Shown one piece after another: positions 56,201 to 63,868 of a stretch of DNA of 64,000 nt. A model generated the notes under the pieces. The model did not search any database. It was not told where the DNA came from and worked only from the letters and a program-made list of their open reading frames with translations. How positions within the stretch are numbered: position 1 is the stretch's first letter; every line of letters begins with the position of its first letter. A program made the translations under genes and the position numbers. Source of the stretch: Cristatella mucedo (taxonomy: Eukaryota; Bryozoa; Phylactolaemata; Cristatellidae); NCBI GenBank assembly GCA_009760855.2, contig WPIO01000023.1, forward strand, positions 382,001 to 446,000, given 5' to 3'.

Positions 56201-59200
56201 AATAATACTAATAATGCCTTTGATATAGTGCCCTCAGAGAACTCAATATCTTTCTAGGCACTTTACATTTGCTGATACCCCATACTTAGGCTCACCAATG
56301 CTGTATTGAATGCTGCCGAGAGATCCATCACAGCTAACAGCAAGTCTCTACTTAAATTAATACCTTTGAGAAGGTCTGTGTATATATTTACAGCAGTGCT
56401 GGCTCTCTGGAGAGATTAGTTCTAAAACCCGACTATAACTTACTTTCTAGGTTGGAAGTTCTGATAAAAGAGTTTTTAGGGAGCCTGCCGCAACGAGTTC
56501 CAGTGTCTTTGGCAGGAACAGCAATTGAGACTGAGCGTGCATTGCTGAAGTTCTCCTGGTCAAGTGCTGACGTATAAACGACTGCCGTATGCCGTTAATG
56601 TACCAACAAGCGATCTAACTAGAACATCTTCTTAAACCTAGCAGATGAATTCCGAGATAAAGTCGGTAGTGGCAGGCTTGAAGATCGACATTGATTTGAA
56701 ACAGGGAACGGATAGTACCAACGATAGATAGATGCTAGTAGCCACCGACGAGACTGTAGCTATCCAGCGTTAGGGCTGCTCCGAGGTGAAATGCATGGCG
56801 TTGATTCGGCGTAGGGTTTTCTTTTTTCTTTTTCAATTTTGTCATTTGCCATCTTGGTTAATTGTCTTTGGTTGCCAGGTTGACCGTTGTCTGTAGCCAG
56901 TATGGCAGCTGGAAAATGGTGTTGCAGCCACCTTTAATTGCATGACTTGAAGGCACATTTCTGCTCTTTTAGAAACGTTGCTGGTGGTTAGATTTTGAGC
57001 GCTCTGGGAGATTATCTCTGTCCTGTGTGCACTCTAACGGCGGGTCTTTTATAGCTGACCGTTTTTCTCGTTGCATATTAAGGCTTGGAATCGGCGGACA
57101 ACGAAAAGCTTACATGGGCCACCTTATCATCCTGGCTAACGACGTCGTAACGGCTGCCGACAAAGGTCCTTATTCGACTATAATAAAAGATCTGATAGCT
57201 GGTATGTTCTGATGATCCGTGGTGTGCTTTCATAGTGCATTACATGCTGTTTTCGATGATGCACGCCCCTGCTGCCCCGATGTTTGCGCTCTAGCCAGGC
57301 CACCCGCTTACGAGCGACCTTCTTTGCCTCCCACACACAGGCCTGCTTGGAGCGTTATCCATTGAGCTTTCCCCTTGCCGGAAGTGACTGGTGTTTACCC
57401 CAGTGGCACCATATGAAAGTGCCGATCGGCTATGCTTAAGAGCTGGGGCCGAGCGCAAAGCCGTGCACATTGTGATGCCGGTCTTTTCATATCGCTTGTC
57501 AGATCATGGACCCCTCCAAATACTGGAGTCACTTGCTGCTCTCTAGAGGGGTCATGTAATTTGCTTCATCTTGATGTTCGCGTGGGGCATTGCTTACTCT
57601 GGCAGTGCTTGGATTACTGATCAAGGCACCGTGCGGGTCATTCCTTGCACCAGATGTGCGGCCTTTCCGCTGCTGCACAAGCTCAGGTGACGTTGAAGAC
57701 GTTCCTAAATGCTAATCACTGCTGCGGCTCATTTCCTACGACGGTTCGTTTCCTATGACGTAGACTAAGGATTCTGCTGCATGACTAATCAGACGACATG
57801 CTCATTTGGCCTGCATGCCCTATGATTTTCTTGTGGCAATTCGTGTTAGGAGCATGTATCTAACCCTGTTCAAGTAGTCAGCTATCTTGAGAGGTGACTG
57901 CTCTGAGTTGTCTTCTAGTTGCTAGCTGGTGAAGTATTTTGCCATCAGTGTGACTCTAGCTAGCATCACGATGTGCCCACGTTTTTGCATTTTAGCTAGA
58001 GCAAACCTGTCGGCACAAGGTAATCTACTCCCTGTCTTCTGCTTCTCCTTGTCGAGCTCAACTGTTGGATAAATTTAGCCTAAGGGCATTCATGCAACGC
58101 TTAGCGATTCCCATTTGGGTTGCTCGGGGTTGAGCTCGGCACTAGTTCGTGCCAGCCCTCGTCGGTGCGCGAACAGTGGCGTGCGCACGGACCGGGCAGA
58201 TTCCGAAGAATTTTGCATTCAATGGAAAAAAGTCCCTTTGAACACACCCACCTCAGCCCAACGCAGCCAAGAGTCTCTCTTCCTCGATCACTCGTTGACT
58301 CAGTAAAGTGCTCAGAGCAGCCTTGCTGCCGCCCTTTGCCCTAAGAAGAACAAGGAGAAGAAGAAGAGGGCAGCACTCGAATCAAGATGGAGCAGCTTCA
58401 CGAGCGTTCCTCGGCTCGAGTGCCATCTTTGTGCCCACTCGCCTTGAGAAGAACAGATGCAGTTGGTAGGGTGCTAGTCGAGTTTCGGCGGTGGGCCGTG
58501 GGTTGAAGCAAAGGGTTGAGTTGCGAGTAGCAGACCCTGCTCGGGCTATGCATTCCTTCACGCGCGACTCTTTGGCGCGGCTAGTGTGCTGCTAGTCACT
58601 GGCCTCCATTTGGCCCCTTGCATTCACGAACCGCGGCAGCCTTTGTTTTCCCACCGGCGGCTTGCAGTCGTTGCCGCAGGACCTTGCTCCTCTGGCCGAG
58701 GCGAGGCACTTGTTGGCGCATCACTCTTCTGCCGGCGGCGCATCGCCTAAGCTGGGCGAGGAGAGACACTCTTCCTCGAAGTGGCTCGGGGAGCCTGCTT
58801 CTCGCTTTGCATGGCAGCAGGTGGATCCTGTTGAATGGACAGGTTTGCGGGCCTCTCGCGCTTCATCGTTGTTAAGTGTCGTTACCCCCTGATCGGGGCA
58901 CATATTTCATGCCACCTCACCCTCTGGCACACTCATGTCTCTTGCTGCATTTTAGCGTTGCCCGAAGACTATTCCACTCGCTGGAATGCTTTCGTGACGA
59001 CGGCCCTTTCTGATGTGAACAGGAGAAACATTACAGATTTGGTGAGGCGGCCAACCTTTGGGCTTGATGTTTGCGCAGTGATCTTTCATGCTTGACTGTG
59101 TGTGTGGATTGGCTTTGCACTTGCAGGTCAAGGGTCACCCGATGCGCACCAGCAGTGAGGATGAGGATGGCGACAGAGGCCTTTCATTCTCACAAGATAG

Positions 59201-61837
59201 CGCTCTTCAGCAGGTGTGTTTCTCTTCTGCCTCGCGCGATTTGCTGGTAGTCGTCAACCCTTCGTTCAGCTTAGCTGCTATGGAGCCCTCGGCTGTCCTT
59301 AGAGAAGCCACAGTGTGCTCCCCCCTCCCCCGAGCAACCCTTACCTAGTACCCCTAGCACCTCCCTAGAACCTACCCTCCCCAGCACCCCCTGCATCGCT
59401 GTACTAGTGGTCGTGAGAAGTGACAGTTTAGGCCGCAGTTCTGCTGCATCGTTCGTTTTAAGGGCCCACTGTAGAAGAGCGGCTTTAGCTCTGGTCATGC
59501 CAGTGGATGCGAACCCATTGGATTGGGGCAGCAATTCCTTGAGGGGTCATGAGATCGAGTCGGAACCACATGCCCCCTCCCTTTGCTCGTGCCCAAGCCC
59601 ATCGTGATGCTGCCAGATATCGACTGGCATCGCCTGTCTTTTTTCTTGGCTCCTTTGCTCGCATGTATGTACCTTACACTTTGTCAGCTCCGTGTAGCTA
59701 TGCCTTACCGAACCATATGGCAGCTAGTAGTTTGGCTCATCATTCAAGGCATAAACATATTTATTGTCTTTATCTGCTTCTGATCTCTTATGTTCTGTAT
59801 TTAGCGTGCTTAGTTATTCAGGCTGTTTACTTGCTGCGCACATCAAGCTTCAAGTGCCCAGAAGAAATAAGTGGAAGCTAAGAGAACGATGAACAGTTGA
59901 GACATCGTGACAATTCGGTGTGCCATCCTGTTTCGTAGGCGTGCATGCTTGTAGTGAGCCGAATGCGCCAGAATCGCTCGGTGGCTGCTGGCCAGCGCTC
60001 CCCTCGAGCTGCTCAACCGGAGCTTCTCAGCCTCAGCGTCCACAAGGCCAGAGGAACCTTCTGGTGCGATTGCTTTAAGTAGAGTCGTGCTCGTCGAGCC
60101 AATTTCCACACGTCCCCCATCCTGCGTGAACGTTTGCAGACATGAGTGTTGAACATACGCAAGTTGATCCTGAAGAATATTCAATGAGGTTTGCATGTGA
60201 GTGGGAGTGAGTGTGTGTAATATAATTATAATTAATTTGTTTAGTGTCCTAAGAGAGTTTAATCTCAGGTGCTTCACATATGCCACGGGGCTCGAGCCCA
60301 CGACCTCGGCCAGTGCGAGCACCTTAACCACTGGGCCAAACCAGCGCGGCTGTGTGTTTGTGTTCGCGTGCATGTGCGTGCACAGTTGTATATGCGTATT
60401 TGTACGTGTATGCTGGTTCTTTGCCACTTCCATCATGTGTGCTGACGTCGGCTAGTTTCTCATGCCCATAAGATGAGGTGGATCCTGACCATATTTTTGA
60501 CTTCCCTGCAGCATGCGGTTCTCATTTATGATCTATGCTGTCCAGGCAGGCCCTGCTATGTTAAGATGCCTGCTGCCCATTAAGACGGTGGGGCTGTGGA
60601 ATAGGACTTCCATATTTCGGGACCATGCATGGCACACAAGCGACACCGCAGGAATTGGTAAAGTTGTGCTCAGCAGCCGCCATAAAGCAAACTGCTTACG
60701 ATAGGCCCAAGCCCAATAGACAGAGGACGACTAGTATCCTTTATTATGGACAGATGAAAGTAAGTTCACGGTATTTGGTAACAGAAAGCGGCGCATAAGG
60801 GTTAGCCAAAGGAAAGATGTGATGTACGATATGAGAGCCTTCAACTTATACTGAAATGCAGTGGCAAATGGGGGGGGGGGTTAGTTTATGGCACTCTGCC
60901 TGCTGCCTGAAGATTTTACCGCTAAGCATTTGGTAATGGTATCTGTACAGCATTTTTAAAGTGCCTAGAAAGAGATTCAGGTCTCTATGGGTGCTATACA
61001 AATGCATTATTATTATTGTTATTATTTTTGTTATTGTTGTGGCTGCTTTGCCATGTAAGATGTTGGAGCTCTGCATCAGATCGCAGGTGTTATGGTCGTG
61101 TACCTTCAGCGGTCAAACAAGTTAAGATTGCAAAATTCACACATTTTGCTTGGGAATCGTCATATTTGGCAGCAAGATACCGACTCCAACAGCAGTTTTG
61201 CCAGGCACGTAAAGTGCATTGAAGAAACCCGTGTGGTGCTGATGCAGTGGCCCAGCCAATCGGTTGATCTGAATCACATAGGACATTTATGGGATGGTAT
61301 CGTCAGGTGGCTGAGGCTGGGTGGCTGTTCAGCCTACATCAGAAGCACGCCCTTTTTCAGGAGGATTTAAGGTTTGGGACACCAACAATGGAGGAGACAA
61401 GGCAGAAGCTTGTCGCCATCTCGGTGGATAAGGGAGGTCACAAAGAAGCATGGTGGGCGATACTAAGAGCATACATGCCAACAGCATACGTAGATTCATG
61501 TTTGTGGGTTGTCATCACAAATTTTTGTATGCTGTGTGCTACTTTAATATTCCTGGCTGGCATCACAGAAAATCCTCTTATTACCAAAATGGAGCAGTAG
61601 CCACAGCAGCTTTGGCCATACCGCAAGGAATTTTTTTGCAACAGTGTAGTGTTTGACCAGTATTGAATGTGGCTCTTGTATTCCTCACCCCTCCCCTCCC
61701 CCTGCCGATGACGAATTTCGGGATTTGTTTCGGTGATGCCATTTTGAGACTGTAGGAGCATGTGGTTTTGCCTGCTTGCCCTCCCTACGTAGTGTGCCAT
61801 TGCTGTCCCATAGCGATTTATAGCTGGACAATGCTTG

Positions 61838-61914
<77 letters not shown>

Positions 61915-62358
61915 CGTGCGTGTGTGGTGTGTGGGGGCTACCCGAGTTCTCCTGGTGCAAGCATATGTCTTGGTGCATATGTATTCTCTGTGAGTAGACC
62001 TGTGCCGAGCTTTAGACCTGTGCCGAGCTTTAGACCTGTGCCGAGCTTTAGACCTGTGCCGAGCTTTAGACCTGTGCCGAGCTTTAGACCTGTGCCGAGC
62101 TTTAGACCTGTGCCGAGCTTTAGACCTGTGCCGAGCTTGACTTGGCTGTGGGTGGCTGGCTGCCCAAAAAGGGGAGGCGTTTGTTACTGGTTCCCCATGC
62201 ATGCTGTAGCTCTTGCTGGCTTGCCATTGGATGAGTTGACTGTATGCCTGGCGTGTCCAGGCGTTCTCTGATTACCAGCTGCAACAAATGACGAGTACTT
62301 TTATTGACCAGTTTGGCCTCAATGAAGAGGAGTTTATAGGACCCGAAGAGAAGCCCGA
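34635..62358 (+). CDS. PPP6R: Serine/threonine-protein phosphatase 6 regulatory subunit, SAPS family (3'-partial)
   Basis: SAPS proteins (PPP6R1-3 in vertebrates, fmt in fly, Sap155/185/190 in yeast) bind the PP6 catalytic subunit and direct it to substrates in the cytoplasm. Joined coding blocks: 34635-34691, 36841-36920, 42607-42690, 43774-43960, 48648-48785, 48911-48976, 50910-51016, 52581-52694, 52942-53071, 53607-53765, 54203-54379, 54601-54665, 57083-57201, 58956-59041, 59127-59213, 62261-62358. They give 584 codons plus two bases with every phase consistent. The start is certain: MFWRFN, then [10 protein letters not shown], matches the invariant SAPS N-terminus. The frame upstream through 34611 has no earlier ATG and meets a TAG in the inferred 5' exon. 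Landmarks are [34 protein letters not shown] and FSQDSALQQ. The acidic C-terminal tail lies beyond the window. The three vertebrate paralogues cannot be told apart here; PPP6R3 is the closest by eye. Confidence 0.96.
35598..35735 (-). mobile_element. LINE B 3' fragment
   Basis: GTATCTCCGTCTGTAAC, AGGTGTTATGCAGG, GCACTCACAGCCTAAGCAGC and GAATTCGGTAGCCGACAGAC form the reverse complement of the plus-strand LINE B copies. Confidence 0.75.
35986..36171 (+). mobile_element. SINE-1, near full length
   Basis: It starts GGTGAGCCGTGATGGCACGC, TAGGTAAGGCGG. The B box GGTTCGATTCC is perfect. The core and GGATTTATTTATTTG end are present. With 41329-41513 and 46813-46995 it defines a SINE-1 consensus of about 185 bp. 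Confidence 0.88.
36841..36920 (+). CDS. PPP6R: PPP6R exon 2
   Basis: It reads [20 protein letters not shown] then NKKLLD plus two bases, matching human [27 protein letters not shown]. The acceptor is AATGTTGCAG and the donor GTGAGT at 36921, phase 2. Confidence 0.97.
37572..37697 (+). mobile_element. LINE B 3' end with (ATTAC)n tail
   Basis: GAAAGCCGCTTGGGCTGTGA, CAAAACTCTCCTGCGTAACA and GGAGTTACAGACAGAGAT lead into a five-unit ACATT/ATTAC tail. This copy shows the true 3' terminus of the family. Confidence 0.85.
37700..39545. other. PPP6R intron 2, unique part
   Basis: Several open frames of about 80 to 105 codons on both strands show no family signature, and no repeat copy is seen. Confidence 0.4.
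39548..39990 (-). mobile_element. LINE B C-terminal coding part and 3'UTR
   Basis: This is the longest LINE B copy. The minus-strand frame includes [20 protein letters not shown], the typical GPRLWNSLP block at the C-terminus of non-LTR retrotransposon RT. The shared 3'UTR and AATGTAATG tail follow. Confidence 0.82.
40645..42590 (-). mobile_element. LINE A with RT, split by SINE-1
   Basis: The minus-strand reading shows an RT start ([14 protein letters not shown] at about 42.5 kb), then [25 protein letters not shown] and FYADDT (about 41795-41812). The 3'UTR runs down to GCCCCCAAGAAAATTAAATC at about 40665. Unlike the 28.5 kb copy, the YADD box is intact, but the frame is broken in several places. 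A SINE-1 interrupts it at 41329-41513. The 5' break lies just upstream of PPP6R exon 3. Confidence 0.87.
41329..41513 (+). mobile_element. SINE-1, near full length, inserted in LINE A
   Basis: GGTGAGCCGTGATGGCACAC, TAGGTAAGGCGG (A box TGGCACACTAGG fits TRGYNNANNNGG), B box GGTTCGATTCC and a TTATTTATTTATT end. LINE A sequence continues on both sides. A short AGGT-type repeat at the two junctions may be part of the target duplication. Confidence 0.9.
42607..42690 (+). CDS. PPP6R: PPP6R exon 3
   Basis: It reads [20 protein letters not shown] and ends EETAKYK, matching human FLLKAECLEDLVSFIIEEP. The acceptor TTCTCTTTGCAG lies about 15 to 20 bases beyond the edge of a LINE A copy. The donor is GTAAGT at 42691, phase 2. 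Confidence 0.94.
43774..43960 (+). CDS. PPP6R: PPP6R exon 4
   Basis: It reads [20 protein letters not shown] and ends [20 protein letters not shown], matching human [13 protein letters not shown] and [20 protein letters not shown]. The acceptor is TTTAATGCAG and the donor GTAAGT at 43961, phase 0. Confidence 0.96.
44139..44352 (+). repeat. (CT)n followed by (CTCTAC)n compound microsatellite
   Basis: About 90 nt of almost pure CT at 44155-44243 are followed by about 108 nt of CTCTACCTCTAC/CTCT units, in PPP6R intron 4. A long Ser/Leu frame across it is an artefact of the repeat. Confidence 0.97.
44955..44986. repeat. 32-bp perfect palindrome
   Basis: The arms are CAGCAGTATGACACG and CGTGTCATACTGCTG, separated by GT. 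All 15 pairs match. It lies in PPP6R intron 4, unconnected with any repeat family seen here. Confidence 0.95.
45840..46812 (+). mobile_element. Tc1-like transposase relic b (most complete)
   Basis: In order: a helix-turn-helix ([16 protein letters not shown]), an Arg-rich linker ([10 protein letters not shown]), a second DNA-binding part ([20 protein letters not shown]), [10 protein letters not shown] (first Asp, 46258), [36 protein letters not shown] (second Asp, 46530) and [14 protein letters not shown]. At least two frameshifts and stops at 46461 and 46647 inactivate it. The third catalytic Glu is replaced by Gly. A SINE-1 follows directly. Confidence 0.88.
46813..46995 (+). mobile_element. 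SINE-1, near full length
   Basis: GGTGAGCCGTGATGGCACAC, TAGATAAGGTGG, B box GGTTCGAATCC, the core and a GTATTTATTTATTTA end. It abuts the 3' side of Tc1 relic b. Confidence 0.88.
47587..48054 (+). other. 155-codon ORF in PPP6R intron 4, no recognised family
   Basis: This open frame is Cys/Ser-rich with no signal or motif that I recognise. It lies between a SINE-1 and exon 5. No splice-compatible partner with homology was found. It may be chance or a cryptic exon. Confidence 0.12.
48648..48785 (+). CDS. PPP6R: PPP6R exon 5
   Basis: It reads [20 protein letters not shown], then [20 protein letters not shown]. It matches human [29 protein letters not shown], the most conserved SAPS segment. 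The acceptor is CTTGGGACAG and the donor GTAGCC at 48786, phase 0. Confidence 0.97.
48911..48976 (+). CDS. PPP6R: PPP6R exon 6
   Basis: This 66-nt exon reads [20 protein letters not shown] then ES, matching human [22 protein letters not shown]. The acceptor is GCTCTTGCAG and the donor GTAAGT at 48977, phase 0. Confidence 0.95.
49600..50480 (+). mobile_element. Tc1-like transposase relic c, interrupted by a LINE A tail
   Basis: Plus-strand blocks [35 protein letters not shown] (first Asp block) and [10 protein letters not shown] match Tc1-like enzymes. Later parts are too decayed to read. A LINE A 3' end (minus) is inserted at 49885-49960, followed by an (AAAT/CACA)n stretch to about 50042. 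It lies in PPP6R intron 6. Confidence 0.65.
49885..49960 (-). mobile_element. LINE A 3' end inside Tc1 relic c
   Basis: AATAATAATAATAATGCACT, then GCCCTCAGAGAACTTAATCT and TTTCTAGGCGCTTGAG. The copy is truncated to about 75 nt. Confidence 0.8.
50910..51016 (+). CDS. PPP6R: PPP6R exon 7
   Basis: It reads [19 protein letters not shown], then [12 protein letters not shown] plus two bases, matching human RHSNASQSLCEIVRLSRDQ...EPDPLLATLE. The acceptor is CCATTGTAG and the donor GTACGA at 51017, phase 2. Confidence 0.93.
52185..52345 (+). mobile_element. SINE-1 subfamily copy
   Basis: GTGGTTTTGTTTCACGATCC, GGGTTCGAAACCTGCTGCGG, TTGACTACTGCAAG and ATGTAAATGAGACTTATTGA resemble the 10.4 kb variant more than the 36 kb type. 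It lies in PPP6R intron 7. Confidence 0.7.
52581..52694 (+). CDS. PPP6R: PPP6R exon 8
   Basis: It reads [20 protein letters not shown], then [13 protein letters not shown]. It aligns with human [35 protein letters not shown]. The acceptor is CTCGTTGCAG and the donor GTGAGT at 52695, phase 2. Confidence 0.92.
52942..53071 (+). CDS. PPP6R: PPP6R exon 9
   Basis: It reads [20 protein letters not shown] and ends [18 protein letters not shown], matching human [22 protein letters not shown]. The acceptor is CTGTCATCAAG and the donor GTATTG at 53072, phase 0. Confidence 0.93.
53607..53765 (+). CDS. PPP6R: PPP6R exon 10
   Basis: It reads [20 protein letters not shown], then [16 protein letters not shown]. 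It matches human [23 protein letters not shown]. The acceptor is GTATCCCTAG and the donor GTAGGC at 53766, phase 0. Confidence 0.94.
54010..54110 (+). mobile_element. LINE A 3' end (plus)
   Basis: CAACTGTAAAGTGCCTAGAA, GAGTTCTCTGAGGGTGCTTT, then a (ATT)n tail. This is the LINE A terminus in direct orientation, about 95 nt before PPP6R exon 11. Confidence 0.85.
54203..54379 (+). CDS. PPP6R: PPP6R exon 11
   Basis: It reads [20 protein letters not shown], matching human [20 protein letters not shown]. An Ala/Pro/Thr-rich linker follows, probably a disordered loop, since the human protein also varies here. The acceptor is TTTACATAG and the donor GTAAGT at 54380, phase 0. Confidence 0.95.
54601..54665 (+). 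CDS. PPP6R: PPP6R exon 12
   Basis: It reads [20 protein letters not shown] then P plus two bases, matching human [20 protein letters not shown]. The acceptor is GCGTTGTAG and the donor GTAAGT at 54666, phase 2. Confidence 0.94.
55330..56480 (-). mobile_element. Two abutting LINE A fragments
   Basis: 55330-56170 matches the LINE A 3'UTR and RT end (AGGGACCTAAAAGTAAGTGA and GAGCTGATGTGGTTATCTAG blocks). A second copy starts at a TAATACTAATAATGCC tail near 56195. It jumps after about 90 bases to RT-internal sequence (CTAAAACCCGACTATAACTT) shared with 28.8 kb, so it carries an internal deletion. Confidence 0.7.
57083..57201 (+). CDS. PPP6R: PPP6R exon 13
   Basis: It reads [20 protein letters not shown], then [15 protein letters not shown]. 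It matches human GGRRHGYMGHLTRIANCIV...DKGPNSALVQQLIKDL. The acceptor is CATATTAAG and the donor GTATGT at 57202, phase 1. Confidence 0.94.
57205..58950. other. PPP6R intron 13, GC-rich distal half
   Basis: 58.1-58.9 kb is rich in CpG and has a Lys-rich AAGAAGAACAAGGAGAAGAA stretch. No exon fits the SAPS alignment, which runs straight from exon 13 to exon 14. Confidence 0.4.
58956..59041 (+). CDS. PPP6R: PPP6R exon 14
   Basis: It reads [20 protein letters not shown], then VNRRNITDL. It matches human [28 protein letters not shown]. The acceptor is GCATTTTAG and the donor GTGAGG at 59042, phase 0. Confidence 0.94.
59127..59213 (+). CDS. PPP6R: PPP6R exon 15
   Basis: It reads [19 protein letters not shown], then [10 protein letters not shown], matching human [25 protein letters not shown]. 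The intron before it is only 85 nt. The donor is GTGTGT at 59214, phase 0. Confidence 0.94.
60225..60352 (-). mobile_element. SINE-2 copy with canonical A box
   Basis: Reading the minus strand, CGCTGGTTTGGCCCAGTGGT carries A box TGGCCCAGTGG. Then come GCCGAGGTCGTGGGCTCGAG (B-box side), GGCATATGTGAAGCACCTGA and CTCTCTTAGGACACTAAACA. This is the best preserved SINE-2 head in the window. Confidence 0.8.
60500..61450 (+). mobile_element. Tc1-like transposase relic d, interrupted by a LINE A tail
   Basis: Broken frames show [20 protein letters not shown] (first Asp block), [15 protein letters not shown] (second Asp) and [20 protein letters not shown], with Gly in place of the catalytic Glu. A plus-strand LINE A 3' end with an ATT-rich tail is inserted at about 60940-61045. 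It lies in PPP6R intron 15. Confidence 0.78.
60940..61045 (+). mobile_element. LINE A 3' end inside Tc1 relic d
   Basis: CATTTTTAAAGTGCCTAGAA, GAGATTCAGGTCTCTATGGG, TGCTATACAAATGCATTATT and an ATT-rich tail. Confidence 0.8.
61839..61926 (+). repeat. (TG)n microsatellite
   Basis: About 72 nt of pure TG, followed by CGTGCGTGCG and more TG. It lies 335 bases upstream of PPP6R exon 16. Confidence 0.97.
61996..62139 (+). repeat. 18-bp tandem repeat, eight units
   Basis: The unit is AGACCTGTGCCGAGCTTT. Eight near-identical copies run head to tail; only the end of the last differs. Because the period is a multiple of three, it makes long artefactual open frames on both strands (Arg-Pro-Val-Pro-Ser-Phe on plus). 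It lies 121 bases before PPP6R exon 16. Confidence 0.96.
62261..62358 (+). CDS. PPP6R: PPP6R exon 16 (last exon seen)
   Basis: It reads [20 protein letters not shown], then [12 protein letters not shown] plus two bases, matching human [25 protein letters not shown]. The acceptor is GCGTGTCCAG and the donor GTGAGT at 62359, phase 2. If this intron were retained, the frame would meet TGA at once (GAG TGA). No downstream exon is recognisable before the window ends. Confidence 0.93.
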
Positions 62359-62359
62359 G

Positions 62360-63375
62360 TGAGTAGCTGCCCGCAAGCTGCTGCTGCTGCTTTGTTCTTG
62401 GCACGCTCTTCGTTACGCTCGACTCAGCCACGCTGAGTCTGTGCTGCATGCAGGTATTTCACATAGTGTGGATGGGTTTAGGGCTTTTAGTAGGGCTTTG
62501 CTGCTGCCGACCGTGTGGTTAACGTTGTGGCAAGTCCTATGGGCTCATTTTTTTTTGGCAGTCCATAGTTGTGCAGCTTTCTCAAGCTGACCAAAAGCTA
62601 AGCGAGCAGCATGCTGCAAACATACGGACTCTTTTTTTCTGTGAAGGAATTTGCTCTGCATTCCTGTCATTGCAGAACCGGAATGTCGATGTCAGTGTGC
62701 TGTTGAGAAAGTCACCTTAAAATTCGGTGTGCCTGCCAACTGTTGGGAAACAGGTCAAACACTTTTTCTGATGCCACTGTCTAGGTCATGGGTGGGTAAA
62801 GTTAGTCGCCCCGGGTTTGAATCCCATGGAACATCTTATCAGTCCGAGAATTTGATTACCAATAAGTGAGAAGCGATCCCAACTGCCCGTCAATGAAGAC
62901 GACTTAAGTATTTGCTGCAAAGGCCTCTGGCATCGCACGAGGCCATTCAGCAGCTGGTGGCTGCAAAGCCTTAAAACACAGAGGGTGCCATGTCTCATAA
63001 CATGAAGTATGACGATGCCGTGAGAGCGTTGGCTAATGCTAGCACTTAGAAAAGTTGATTTCATTCCGTGTGCAGCTGTCGGAGAAATTTAACATGAAAA
63101 ATCACATGATCGGTATTTCGATTGCCATCTTGCTGCCCTGTGTAGATATGTATGGGGGGCACAGTGTATTTCTATGCACCACCCTTATGTACACGTACCA
63201 TCTATAGTTACAAAATGAAGAACCAAACCCCTACATCTTTAGGCCGGACTTGAATCGAGAAACCTTATAAAGTTAGCCAGTATAGGAGTGGCACCCTCAG
63301 TAGTAAAAAGTCCTTTACGTGTAGCCGTAGTTGCTGTGGCTGTTATTATGTTCCAGTAATGAGAGAGGATCTTGT
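62360..63375. other. PPP6R intron 16, start
   Basis: No further SAPS exon or repeat family is recognised. The next PPP6R exon must lie beyond the window. Confidence 0.5.
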
Positions 63376-63379
63376 ATGA

Positions 63380-63700
63380 TTCCATTCATACTCAAGTTGG
63401 GCACAGCATGCGAAAGTATTCATTGACAGGCTGCAAGCAAACCTATGCTGTTTGTATGCATGCATATGGTATGACCTCACAACTACGATTTTTAATGACC
63501 TTCTTTATCCGCCCTGTCATAGAGGCCACAAGCATCCACGGTGTCTCATCTGCTGTAGCATTTCATAGGGCCTGAATTTTCTGGAAAAGTTCGTCTGATG
63601 TAGGCCCAACACCCAGCCTCAGCTGCCAAAGATGTCGTCCCACAAATTACCAATGGGGTTTAGATCCTACGACTACCACTACACCAGAATCACTTAGGAT
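63380..63700 (-). mobile_element. Tc1-like transposase relic e (C-terminal part)
   Basis: The minus-strand reading gives DLNPIGNLWDDIFGS at about 63655-63615 and then MTGRIKKVIKNRS near 63510, the C-terminal end of a Tc1-like enzyme. Gly again replaces the catalytic Glu. A LINE A tail follows at 63708. Confidence 0.6.
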
Positions 63701-63707
63701 TCATCAG

Positions 63708-63868
63708 AAAATAATAATAATAATAATGCACTTGATAAAGCGCCCCCAGAGAACTCAATCTCTTTCTAGGCGCTTGACATTTGCTGCAAAGGGAAATGCA
63801 ATCGAATGGTAAGTAAAATCATGCTTGAAAAACAAACAAAATGAATAATATGGTTAGGGGTGACATGC
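63708..63868 (-). mobile_element. LINE A 3' fragment
   Basis: (TAA)n, GCACTTGATAAAGCGCCCCC, GAACTCAATCTCTTTC and TGACATGCAACG, closely similar to 14.92 kb. It joins LINE B sequence directly at about 63868. Confidence 0.88.

Noticed and set aside
59843-60436. 197-codon open frame on the minus strand
   Set aside because: It runs through a SINE-2 copy and a TG-rich stretch. The rest has no recognisable domain and lies inside a PPP6R intron.
61438-62202. 254-codon open frame on the minus strand
   Set aside because: It is built from the 18-bp array and the TG microsatellite (His-Thr and Arg-His-Arg-Ser-Lys-Ala repeats). The periods keep it open without selection.
62640-62720. Possible next PPP6R exon after the acceptor CATTGCAG
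   Set aside because: In the required phase it hits TGA after about ten codons and shows no similarity to the SAPS C-terminal region.
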